Positions 51,454 through 59,645 of a stretch of DNA of 64,000 nt are shown here, piece after piece; position 1 is the stretch's first letter; each line of letters starts with the position of its first letter. The position numbers were made by a program, and so were the translations under genes. The notes under the pieces are model-generated. The model worked only from the letters and a program-made list of their open reading frames with translations. It did not search any database and was not told the DNA's origin. Where the stretch lies: positions 1 through 64,000 of the IMG/VR virus record IMGVR_UViG_3300021962_000035, one strand, 5' to 3'. Source of the stretch: a virus.

Positions 51454-53940
51454 ATGAATAACAATCCATACATTTACAATCCGGTAGCGAAGACCTTATT
51501 AGAGGAATATCACACAAGACTTTTAGAAAATGAGCAGGTTGATTCTTTGCTTGTTAAAGTCTGCGATAATGCTTTAAATGCTTTTAAGATATTAACATTC
51601 GATTTAGCCCCAAAGAGAGATAGAAATCCTGATGTTATTAGACTTAAACTTTCAGATGTTGCAGATTCTAAAACTGTAAAATCATTAACCGCAAAATTAA
51701 TAGATTATGCGGATGACAATGATTTGCTGGATTCTAGATTTGCTGAAACGAAAAGACTTTATTTAGACAGTCTTAAAAAATTCTGTGAGGCTTTAGATAG
51801 AGCATCGGAGATTTCTAAGTCTAAGGATGATGTTGTATTTAAGCAGTTTAAATTGTCTGCTACTAAGCTTCAAAATTCCATAGATAATATAGCTAAGCAA
51901 GCAGAGGATGAAGCTAAAAAACTAAACGATAGTGAAGGATTTGAATATGGAGATACCTTAAATGAATCTATCTTTACCGGATATAAAAACAGGGTTGAGA
52001 ATCTTAGAAAAAATCTTACCAACCTAATTAGTTCGTCAGAAGGCAAGGATCAAAAATCTGGATACGGTAAAGACTGGAAAAGAATTTTTCTGGATTTCGA
52101 TGAGCAAAGAAAGATATTAGATAACACCGAAGGTGGGGATAGAAATAGAAAGTCTTTAGAGGATCTCGAAAAAAAGGTAGAGAAAGCTCAGGAAGAATTC
52201 TATAATTCTATGATCCAAACAGCAAATAGAACTTTACAGAAGTTAGAAGATGACGAGGAAGTTTACACAACTTACTCGGACGTTACTAATTTGGTTAACC
52301 AAGCATTGGATCTAATGACTAGAGCTAAGACACAATACGGATTAGCTGTTAGAATAATAAAAGACGAAAACGAAGCAAAAGAAGTCGAAACAGCTAAGGC
52401 AGTATTTCCTCTTAAAAGAGGAGACACCGATTCTGACAGAAAGATTAAAGGAAGTGGATTGATCTTTGCCATCCAAACCGCTCTTTGTAATGGTATACCT
52501 TCGGCTGGTAAATTGATAAAATCTAAAGGAGGTCCAAATGGTAAATACGGTCCAGCAACGACTTCCGTTATTGCTACTATTCAAAAGTTAAGCGGCAATA
52601 AGAACGCTAATGGACAAATAGATCAAACTCTTTTAAAAGATATCATTTCTTCTGATTGGGTTTCCGCTAAGGATAAAAAAGCAATACAAACGGCTTTAAA
52701 TACTATAGGATCTAAAATGAACGAAAGCGTTTTCGCTTCCGGCCACGTGAAGAGTATATCTGAAATGTTTTCCCCTGTTTATGAAGGAAAAATCGTTATA
52801 AACAATTCTGAATTTGAAAAAGAACTACAAGTTCAGTATAAGGCAAATTCAGTTATTTCTCATTCTTCAGGCAAGGAAGGTGAATCATCTCATTCAGGGG
52901 GAAAATCTTCTTCAGGAGTTCGCTCTTTAGCTAAAAAGCTTAGACAGAATTATAATATAAAGGTGGAGTCTGACGATTTCGTTAAACAGGACGGATCTCT
53001 TAAATCTTCTTATAATACAGAATTCATAAAAGATTGGAATGCAGCTTTAGATAAAGCGAGTCCTGCTGAGGAATTCTCTTACTTCTTTGCAAATGGAGCA
53101 GTTTATAACATCAATCTAGCTTCGTCTTCTTTAAAAACTCCTTGTAACTGGACTAAGTGGGCAGAGACCAGACAGATTAAAACATTGGGTAATGAAGATG
53201 CAACCGAATTCCTTAGAAACTATCTTAAAGGCTGGACAACTTTTGGTATGATCCGACCTGAATGGAGATACGAAGGGATTAAGTCATTGCTTAAAAAGAA
53301 TTCTAATAATAACAGTTTGGATTTACATGGTCCTTTCGAAATGATGGAATCTTCTATAAAGAACAAAGAGATCCCTTTTGTTGATTATGACAATCTTAAG
53401 GGTGATATAGCTAGAGCATTTAATATAGCTCTACAAAAAAGCGATAAGAGACCTGATTTAGGTAAAGAGGAATTCGTTGCAATCAACAATTTCCTTATAA
53501 TGATAGCTAACTGTGTTACTTTCGACGGAAGTAAATTCATAAGCTGTATAAAATGGATCAACGATAACGTTTTAGGAGCTTCTACAGCTAAGAGAATCAC
53601 GGAAGATCAAGTATTCTTTGAAAATGGTCTTAATGATTCGACTGGACAAATTTTAACTTACGAAGGATCAAAAATCATCTCTGGTGATTATGATGCCATC
53701 AAGAGAAGAAAAACCACATCGAAAAGGCAGATGTCTTCTGCACTTGACGGAATAGGTATTCTCGCTGGAATGAGAGGATCTGGAAGTGACACAAAAATAA
53801 TCCTAGGTAACAATTGCTATTATATAGCTGCTGATGTATATCCTAGCATAGCAACACACGTTAAGAGGATGAATGCTACGGAATTTGGCGATGTGCCTCA
53901 ACAAGCACCTTTTAAATGCGTCAACACAGACACTAAATAA
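51454..53940 (+). CDS. Large virion protein with peptidoglycan-binding-like domain
   Basis: 828 residues. The N-terminal 280 residues are helical and contain TLNE-SIFTGYKNRVENL. Around residues 350-395 the pattern GGPNGKYGPATTSVIATIQK followed by GNKNANGQIDQTLL resembles a PG_binding_1 domain. A second site, KMNE-SVFASGHVK, follows near residue 424. The C-terminal 350 residues are a mixed globular domain of unknown type. The processing sites suggest maturation into at least three pieces. It may be an internal or ejected protein acting at the cell wall; the domain call is tentative. Confidence 0.6.
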   Translation: MNNNPYIYNPVAKTLLEEYHTRLLENEQVDSLLVKVCDNALNAFKILTFDLAPKRDRNPDVIRLKLSDVADSKTVKSLTAKLIDYADDNDLLDSRFAETKRLYLDSLKKFCEALDRASEISKSKDDVVFKQFKLSATKLQNSIDNIAKQAEDEAKKLNDSEGFEYGDTLNESIFTGYKNRVENLRKNLTNLISSSEGKDQKSGYGKDWKRIFLDFDEQRKILDNTEGGDRNRKSLEDLEKKVEKAQEEFYNSMIQTANRTLQKLEDDEEVYTTYSDVTNLVNQALDLMTRAKTQYGLAVRIIKDENEAKEVETAKAVFPLKRGDTDSDRKIKGSGLIFAIQTALCNGIPSAGKLIKSKGGPNGKYGPATTSVIATIQKLSGNKNANGQIDQTLLKDIISSDWVSAKDKKAIQTALNTIGSKMNESVFASGHVKSISEMFSPVYEGKIVINNSEFEKELQVQYKANSVISHSSGKEGESSHSGGKSSSGVRSLAKKLRQNYNIKVESDDFVKQDGSLKSSYNTEFIKDWNAALDKASPAEEFSYFFANGAVYNINLASSSLKTPCNWTKWAETRQIKTLGNEDATEFLRNYLKGWTTFGMIRPEWRYEGIKSLLKKNSNNNSLDLHGPFEMMESSIKNKEIPFVDYDNLKGDIARAFNIALQKSDKRPDLGKEEFVAINNFLIMIANCVTFDGSKFISCIKWINDNVLGASTAKRITEDQVFFENGLNDSTGQILTYEGSKIISGDYDAIKRRKTTSKRQMSSALDGIGILAGMRGSGSDTKIILGNNCYYIAADVYPSIATHVKRMNATEFGDVPQQAPFKCVNTDTK

Positions 53941-53941
53941 T

Positions 53942-53974
53942 AAAAACCCCGATCTAAAAAAGACCGGGGTTTTT
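53942..53974 (+). terminator. Rho-independent terminator
   Basis: AAAAACCCCG pairs with CGGGGTTTTT; a further 3-bp inner stem (TCT/AGA) follows one mismatch, and T residues close the site. Confidence 0.88.
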
Positions 53975-53998
53975 CGTGATTTCCCCGTACTAATTTAT

Positions 53999-54006
53999 TA
54001 TATTTG
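53999..54006 (+). promoter_or_regulatory. Bacteroidota-type promoter (-7 TATATTTG)
   Basis: TATATTTG directly after the terminator, 42 bases before ATG 54049. Confidence 0.55.
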
Positions 54007-54048
54007 CTAAGTGGAACATGTATTGTGTTCCGCTATAGAAAGAAATAT

Positions 54049-54609
54049 ATGGTATACGTATTCGAAGGCCCCAGAAATTCAGGCAAGACATTTTTATCCG
54101 GGTTCGTCTCGGACTCCTTTAATATACCGAGATTCCAGTTTAAATTTGCAAACTTTTTTAAAGATCTAAATTTAAAAAGTGTGGATAGCAAGGAAGCACA
54201 TGCATTCTCTCTAGGAAAAGAGTTTATGCTTATGCAGCTGGCTAAGGATCTTGAACATGAGTCTTTTATTCACGACAGAGGAATATTGACAGTTTTGGTT
54301 TGGGGATTACTTGAGGGTAGAATCACGGAAGATGAAGCTAGAGATCAGATAGAAATATTGAAGAAGTATTCTTTGTTGGATCAAATAACAATAATCTACA
54401 TTCAGGGCAATAACCCAGATAAGTCTGATAGAGATAAGGATCAATGGGATCATATCGATGGTGATCCTAGAGAAAGAGAAACCTACGTAAAGGTGATATC
54501 AATGTTCCAAGAAGCTGGTCTCGATAGAATATGGGTATTTATAAACGGATTTGATGATCAATCAGTGAGCAACATGGGTTCAATGTTTGAAGATATACTT
54601 TTTAATTAA
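54049..54609 (+). CDS. P-loop nucleotide/deoxynucleoside kinase-like protein
   Basis: 186 residues from ATG 54049; the in-frame TTG at 54004 lies inside the promoter box. The P-loop is FEGPRNSGKTFL (residues 5-16); SFIHDRGILTVLVWG has the D-R pair typical of thymidylate/deoxynucleoside kinases; a lid-like segment DPRERETYVKV follows. It probably phosphorylates a nucleotide or nucleoside for DNA synthesis. Exact substrate cannot be read. A host-type promoter and its position support early expression. Confidence 0.7.
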   Translation: MVYVFEGPRNSGKTFLSGFVSDSFNIPRFQFKFANFFKDLNLKSVDSKEAHAFSLGKEFMLMQLAKDLEHESFIHDRGILTVLVWGLLEGRITEDEARDQIEILKKYSLLDQITIIYIQGNNPDKSDRDKDQWDHIDGDPRERETYVKVISMFQEAGLDRIWVFINGFDDQSVSNMGSMFEDILFN

Positions 54610-54613
54610 AAAT

Positions 54614-56017
54614 ATGTGCGGAATATTATTAACAACTAGGGCAGAAAAAAATCCCAACATTTTAGACACGATAAAGCATAGAGGTATAGAGAGATCTATT
54701 GGAGAACTTGATAACGTTACCCTTTGTCATCATAGGCTACCTATTCAAACTTTAGATGGTGATGACTGGAATCAGCCAAGAGAGATATCTCCTGGAGTTT
54801 ATTTAATGTTCAATGGCGAGATTTTTAACTATGATCAGAACCTATATACTTCTGACACCGAATACTTGTGTAGCTTATTCTCCGGGTACAAAGGAGGTAA
54901 TTTAGAATTCTTTGCTGCCACATATACACCGCACATTCAAACTTGGGATGGATTTTGGGCTATAGTTATCTATGACTCCAATAACGGTAACGTTATCGCA
55001 TTTACCGATCCTTTGGGTAAGAAATGTCTGTATAAAAACGATCTAGGCGAAATCTGCTCTGAAATTAAAGGCCTTTACGGTCCTTTGGACGAGGTTGACG
55101 AAGCTTATATAAGCTCCGTTAGAAAATGGGGTTACAATAAAGATAATAGAACTCCGGTGAAAACAATCAAAAGGATTCTACCTAACATTTTATACTCCTA
55201 CAATATAGCATCCCCACTATTTGATAAGACCTTTGGTCCTTATTATAGAACATGGGAATCTCCTATTCCCGAACTGATTGATGCTGATTATGAAACCCAC
55301 ATGGAGTGGCTTTGGGACAAGATGTTTGAAAGCGTAGGAAACAGACTGGTTTCCAAGAACTATCCAATATCTTTATTAATCTCAGGGGGCTTAGATTCTT
55401 CCATAATTGCTGGTGTTTTGAACGAGATGAAAGCTAAGGTTACTTGGTTCAGCATAGAGAATGGTGAAACCCCCTTTGTAAACGATTTAAGCGCCCATTT
55501 AAGCACTCCTGTTAATTTTCTAGAGTATGATATGGATTCTAGTAAAAATGCGCTTATATACAAGCTATGGAACGAAACACCGGTGGATTTAGGATCTGTT
55601 ATACCCCAATATCACCTTTTTGAAGCGGTAAAGAAAAATAGCGGTTATAGAATAGTCCTAAGTGGTGACGGATCGGATGAACTTTTCGGAGGATACTCAA
55701 GAATACACGACTATGATTCACAGCAATCTGATGTTTTCGAGGAGCTCACCTATTACCATCTTCCAAGACTCGATAAGATGTCTATGGCTCACACCCTAGA
55801 GCTAAGAAGTCCCTTCCTAAATTTAGATATAGTAAGATTTGCATTGCACCTCCCTATAGAGTGGAGAACAGATAAAAAGATCTTAAAAGATACCTTTGGA
55901 CCGATGCTTCCTGATTCTATAGTGAATCGTAAAAAAGAAGCCCTCAAAAATCCAGAAATAAAAGAGGATAAGCTTAAATACCGACAAAAAGCGGTAGACC
56001 TTTTTTTAGAGCCCTAG
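54614..56017 (+). CDS. Asparagine synthetase (glutamine-hydrolysing, AsnB-like)
   Basis: 467 residues from ATG 54614, chosen because it exposes the catalytic Cys2 (MCGILL) of class II glutamine amidotransferases; an earlier in-frame ATG (54587) would bury it. The N-domain shows HRGIERS and YLMFNGEIFNY; the synthetase domain has the PP-loop SGGLDSSI and SGDGSDELFGGY. The usual bacterial length is 500-630, so this is a compact form. It makes Asn from Asp and Gln, or amidates another carboxylate as in some modification pathways. Unusual for a phage. Confidence 0.9.
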   Translation: MCGILLTTRAEKNPNILDTIKHRGIERSIGELDNVTLCHHRLPIQTLDGDDWNQPREISPGVYLMFNGEIFNYDQNLYTSDTEYLCSLFSGYKGGNLEFFAATYTPHIQTWDGFWAIVIYDSNNGNVIAFTDPLGKKCLYKNDLGEICSEIKGLYGPLDEVDEAYISSVRKWGYNKDNRTPVKTIKRILPNILYSYNIASPLFDKTFGPYYRTWESPIPELIDADYETHMEWLWDKMFESVGNRLVSKNYPISLLISGGLDSSIIAGVLNEMKAKVTWFSIENGETPFVNDLSAHLSTPVNFLEYDMDSSKNALIYKLWNETPVDLGSVIPQYHLFEAVKKNSGYRIVLSGDGSDELFGGYSRIHDYDSQQSDVFEELTYYHLPRLDKMSMAHTLELRSPFLNLDIVRFALHLPIEWRTDKKILKDTFGPMLPDSIVNRKKEALKNPEIKEDKLKYRQKAVDLFLEP

Positions 56018-56043
56018 AAGCTTAGATTAATATTTTCTCCGTG

Positions 56044-56051
56044 GATATATA
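56044..56051 (+). promoter_or_regulatory. Putative late promoter motif
   Basis: GTGGATATATAAAG, 20 bases before the ATG at 56072; the same 13 bases as the site at 24561. Confidence 0.55.
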
Positions 56052-56071
56052 AAGAAAATAACACAACACGG

Positions 56072-56743
56072 ATGTCCAAAATTATTAAAGATTTCGATTC
56101 TTTTTCCGACGATAGAGTAAATGAGGAATTTTCTTGGGAGGGAGTAGGTAACTTCTTCACCGGATTATTCGGTTTTGCCGGAGAGGGTCTTAGAAAAACT
56201 ATAAAGCAAAAGGTTGCTGCTAAATTAATGGAGCAATTAGGGGTTAAGGAAAACTCCAATATGTCCGCTATAGTACAGGAAGTTATAGATCAAATTCCAG
56301 TAAGCGATTATCCAAAATTATTAACCGGAGAAAACGCTAATGTCGAATACCTTGCACCTATTTTAGCAAAATCCCTCCAGGAATTTATCCAGAGAAAAGG
56401 ATTTGACAGTTTAGCTGAACAAATGGGAATAGAACCTAATGGATGGCTTTACTCAACCCTAAGAGAGGGTTTACAATCAGAAAGAGGCAGAGCAATTATA
56501 GAAAATGCCTTAATCGAAGCATTCGGCGGTCCAAATGCAAAAGGTTCTGTTGGTAGAGATGCTATATCTGCTTTGGATTCTAGCGATAAAAAAGAGTTAG
56601 TTGACGCAGCTAGAAATAAGGCTTCTCAGATTTATGGTAAGCCAAATACAGTATCCCAGTCAGGTCAAAGCAAAGGAGCGATGGATTACATTTCAACTTT
56701 CTGGAACTCTCTAATGGGAGACGATAAAGCTCAAACAACTTAA
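56072..56743 (+). CDS. Internal-head-protein candidate with CTS-like leader
   Basis: 223 residues. The leader MSKIIKDFDSFSDDRVNE ends at a protease-type site and is followed by an aromatic/Gly segment EFSWEGVGNFFTGLFGFAG that may be membrane-active. The rest is helical. Its own GATATATA motif lies just upstream. Likely a head protein delivered with the genome; no named family. Confidence 0.6.
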   Translation: MSKIIKDFDSFSDDRVNEEFSWEGVGNFFTGLFGFAGEGLRKTIKQKVAAKLMEQLGVKENSNMSAIVQEVIDQIPVSDYPKLLTGENANVEYLAPILAKSLQEFIQRKGFDSLAEQMGIEPNGWLYSTLREGLQSERGRAIIENALIEAFGGPNAKGSVGRDAISALDSSDKKELVDAARNKASQIYGKPNTVSQSGQSKGAMDYISTFWNSLMGDDKAQTT

Positions 56744-56753
56744 TATTAAAGAT

Positions 56754-57098
56754 ATGAACGTACAAAACGTAGCTCAAAGAGAATTACTGGACTTCAACCA
56801 GTTTCTTAAAAAAGTGCATGATAACGATTATAAGCCTTTATCACCAGCAAATCAATCTGAAGGAGGCTTAGAAAAATCTGGTCAATCACACATAAAAAGA
56901 GAACCTAGATATGACTATGCAGGATATGCAGATGCTGTTTTTGGACACCAATCTAAAATAGATGCTCCTGGATATAGAATAGATATCAACGGTAAGCCGG
57001 GTATGATGGACGTAGGTGGAATCGGTAACATTTCTAATATGGGCACTAACGAGTCTTTAAATAATGATTCATTTATTAAAAGATTAAGTGATTTTTAA
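56754..57098 (+). CDS. Small hypothetical virion-like protein
   Basis: 114 residues, polar, Gly/Asn/Ser-rich, probably partly disordered, with a helical leader (RELLDFNQFLKKVHD) and a DYAGYADAVFGHQ segment. It is separated by 10 bases from the preceding internal-protein candidate and ends before a bidirectional terminator. A TNESLN motif lies near the C-terminus. Function unknown. Confidence 0.6.
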   Translation: MNVQNVAQRELLDFNQFLKKVHDNDYKPLSPANQSEGGLEKSGQSHIKREPRYDYAGYADAVFGHQSKIDAPGYRIDINGKPGMMDVGGIGNISNMGTNESLNNDSFIKRLSDF

Positions 57099-57122
57099 AA
57101 ACAACCACCCAAAATAGATAGC

Positions 57123-57152
57123 AAAAAGAAAGAGCCTAATGGCTCTTTTTTT
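57123..57152. terminator. Bidirectional terminator between convergent genes
   Basis: AAAGAGCC (57129-57136) and GGCTCTTT (57141-57148) around TAAT, with an A-run on the left and a T-run on the right, so it can stop transcription from both sides. It lies between a plus-strand and the only minus-strand gene. Confidence 0.85.
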
Positions 57153-57879
57153 ATGTTCCTATTTGTTCAATAAATTTTTCCTTTGCTAACTTATAGATCT
57201 CAGAATTTTCTTCGAAGTTTTCGTAGATCTCTATAACATAGAATTTAGGTGAATATTTGGTGTCCGCCTTTATCTCATTTAGTATCTCGTGGTAGATGTA
57301 CTCGTAATTAAGAGAAAAGAATGAGTTTTTTAAATGGATCTTCTTCATTATAGAAACCTCCTTTTCACCCTCTGCAGTTTCCATTTTCACGTTAGACTTA
57401 AAAAAATAATTCAGTAGCTTATCAGTAACCATATTTCTGATTATAACTATTCCTGAATTTTCTACAGGATTATGGGTACTAAACTTGGATTGGATTTTAA
57501 AGATCTTTATCTTTGATTCCTCTTCTTTAAGTATTTCTAAACAAACCTCCGAATATTCATATAGCGTTTGTAGTGAATCTTCTATTATGGAATCCAGGGT
57601 TTCTTTTTGATCCGAGCTTAGACCGTCATATTCAAAAGAATCCAGATAATCACTGTCTTCCTTTTTTAGAGATTTTACTAAGGATTGTGATAGCGACTTA
57701 TCCCTCCTAAAATCATTCAGTATCCTGACTATTCTCGATATCTCCCTTAGTATCGAATAGCAGTTATCCTTATTTAGATCCTTGCTTGTCTCTTTTAGGT
57801 AATCTAATAAGACGTATTCTTTGTGCTCCGAGTCTAATGGCTCTTTTAAGAACCATATAGGACTTATACCCTTTGACAT
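57151..57879 (-). CDS. Hypothetical protein, sole minus-strand gene
   Basis: 242 residues, start ATG at 57879 on the minus strand. Helical, acidic, with a beta segment near residues 140-150 (SGIVIIRNMVTDKLLNYFF). No membrane segment or recognised domain. It runs against every other gene in the window and shares a bidirectional terminator with its convergent neighbour; a GAATATATAA box lies about 30 bases upstream of its start. Coding is supported by the length of the frame and by flanking signals. Confidence 0.7.
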   Translation of the reverse strand: MSKGISPIWFLKEPLDSEHKEYVLLDYLKETSKDLNKDNCYSILREISRIVRILNDFRRDKSLSQSLVKSLKKEDSDYLDSFEYDGLSSDQKETLDSIIEDSLQTLYEYSEVCLEILKEEESKIKIFKIQSKFSTHNPVENSGIVIIRNMVTDKLLNYFFKSNVKMETAEGEKEVSIMKKIHLKNSFFSLNYEYIYHEILNEIKADTKYSPKFYVIEIYENFEENSEIYKLAKEKFIEQIGT

Positions 57880-57907
57880 CCCTATGTTATTTAGTTAATA
57901 TACATAA

Positions 57908-57917
57908 TTATATATTC
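57908..57917 (-). promoter_or_regulatory. Possible late-type promoter for the minus-strand gene
   Basis: Read on the minus strand: GAATATATAA, about 28 bases before the start at 57879. It is divergent from the plus-strand motif at 57941. Confidence 0.35.
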
Positions 57918-57940
57918 TCTTCCGTAAAAAATAAAAAATG

Positions 57941-57948
57941 GATATATA
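57941..57948 (+). promoter_or_regulatory. Putative late promoter motif
   Basis: ATGGATATATAGAAG, 18 bases before the GTG start at 57967. Confidence 0.5.
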
Positions 57949-57966
57949 GAAGAAAAACCTAACAAA

Positions 57967-58410
57967 GTGGGAAGAATTTACGATTATTCTGCGTATAGCG
58001 CATCCAAAAAAGGAGGATCCAGAGGTGACTATTCCTTCGGAAGCGAGCTAAAGTATTCTGAGATAGACTTGTTTAATAGACCCGAAGAATATGCAGACCT
58101 AGATGATGCTAAAGCTTTTATAGAGTATAGCATAGATCTGATAGTAAAAAAATCTGGTATAGATGACTTTATATTTAATATAGATTCAATAGAACTAGAA
58201 TTTAAGATTGATGATTACCCTAACGATCCTAAAGAATTTGATATTGATTTAATTCCTGGTAAAACTATAGATTACAGCCAACTTAATGCGGAAAAGCTTT
58301 CTTCTATTATACCTACCTACCCGAATAATTTATCCATAGACATGAATAAATCTACGGACCCTAAGAATTTTAAAATTACCGCTTCCTTCGGAAGCGATTA
58401 TGTTGACTAA
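57967..58410 (+). CDS. Hypothetical protein
   Basis: 147 residues from a GTG start. Tyr/Ser/Gly-rich N-terminus (YDYSAYSASKKGGSRGDYSF), then an acidic alpha/beta domain rich in Asp and Ile (IDDFIFNIDSIELEFKID). It is preceded by a GATATATA motif and overlaps or abuts the next gene. No family recognised. Confidence 0.6.
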   Translation: MGRIYDYSAYSASKKGGSRGDYSFGSELKYSEIDLFNRPEEYADLDDAKAFIEYSIDLIVKKSGIDDFIFNIDSIELEFKIDDYPNDPKEFDIDLIPGKTIDYSQLNAEKLSSIIPTYPNNLSIDMNKSTDPKNFKITASFGSDYVD

Positions 58411-58411
58411 T

Positions 58412-59326
58412 ATGGTACTCGGATTTAATGATTATCAGAGATCCAAAATAAACGAGAGCGGATCTTATGCTGTCCCCGGAATAAAGGATTCTTGGGGGAG
58501 TGGATATGTGATCTCCGTTGTAGATGCAACCGACGGAAAGGAACAGCCAAAAGATAAGATAATCATACCAAAGAAGAATGAAAAATCTATAGCTTTATGC
58601 TACGTAGACAATGACGGAAATCAGTCTGAGTATGTGTGGATACCTATGGATGCTTGTTCAATGAAAAAATCCGATGTCGACGAAATAACTGAGATCCATC
58701 TGGATCCATACAAAAAGTGGATAACTTCAAGCGTGAATAAATCTAAGGTTGATGATTTAATTGAAGATTTTGCAGATCATTTGGAGACATCAAAAACCAC
58801 AGGGCAAGAAAGAATAAAACAAAATGCACAAGATGATGTAGAATTGCTAATGGATCTGATAGGTATACCTGGGTCCATAGAATCTTTCGAATCCTGCGGT
58901 GATTATATTTGGGATGCTAAACTGGACAACGGTATGTTGATCGAAATAACTAAAAGAAGCAAGGACGATCTTTTATCTAAATTTAAAATATATCTAAATG
59001 CTAGCGATCACCATCCTTGTGTTTACATAAATAACGATTCATTAGATAAGAAAACCTCATTCAAAATACCTGATATGAATGTAATCACCGTTCCCAAGGG
59101 ATTTACTGAGGTAAAGAATCCTGATCCTTACATAAAGTACCTTACCAGAAGATCTATGGATATCCACACTCCATCTGATCAAGAGTCCCTTTTCAAACAC
59201 TTCCAGAACTTAATATCATCAGGTTCAGGGGACAAGGAATTATTGAAAGATATAGTTTCTCTGCTTTCCGAATTTATGGATAAAAGAGATGTTGAAGAAG
59301 CATCGGGAAGCATTAATCAAGAATAA
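58412..59326 (+). CDS. Internal-head-protein candidate with CTS-like leader
   Basis: 304 residues from ATG 58412; an in-frame ATG at 58400 would overlap the preceding stop by 11 bases and is equally open. The leader MVLGFNDYQRSKINE ends in a protease-type site followed by SGSYAVPG. A small beta domain follows (VISVVDATDG, IALCYVDNDGNQSEYVW), then helices. No enzyme motif was recognised. Confidence 0.6.
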   Translation: MVLGFNDYQRSKINESGSYAVPGIKDSWGSGYVISVVDATDGKEQPKDKIIIPKKNEKSIALCYVDNDGNQSEYVWIPMDACSMKKSDVDEITEIHLDPYKKWITSSVNKSKVDDLIEDFADHLETSKTTGQERIKQNAQDDVELLMDLIGIPGSIESFESCGDYIWDAKLDNGMLIEITKRSKDDLLSKFKIYLNASDHHPCVYINNDSLDKKTSFKIPDMNVITVPKGFTEVKNPDPYIKYLTRRSMDIHTPSDQESLFKHFQNLISSGSGDKELLKDIVSLLSEFMDKRDVEEASGSINQE

Positions 59327-59371
59327 TCTTAATAGCCGAAACAAAGACCTTTCACATTTCTACAATTAGAT

Positions 59372-59641
59372 ATGGAAATAGGCGAGGATTTTGTTTTACC
59401 CTATGGTGAAAGACTTATTTTAAGTAAACCATCTGGATATTCTGTCGTCGAATATTCCCGTCATCCGGATAAAGATCTTGATAATATAGTGGAAGTTTGG
59501 AAATACGATAAGAGGAAGGGCAAGAAAGGAGAAGCTTCCTGGATAATCCTTAAAGATCTGTATTCCAACATAAGATCTCTGAGAGAAGAATATACACAGC
59601 AAACGTTGGAAACAATCCCTAAAAAATCAGATAAAAAATAA
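59372..59641 (+). CDS. Small hypothetical protein
   Basis: 89 residues, charged, with a beta-rich first half (FVLPYGERLILSKPSGYSVV) and a helical, basic second half. It lies 5 bases before the next gene. Nothing diagnostic seen. Confidence 0.55.
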   Translation: MEIGEDFVLPYGERLILSKPSGYSVVEYSRHPDKDLDNIVEVWKYDKRKGKKGEASWIILKDLYSNIRSLREEYTQQTLETIPKKSDKK

Positions 59642-59645
59642 TGCT

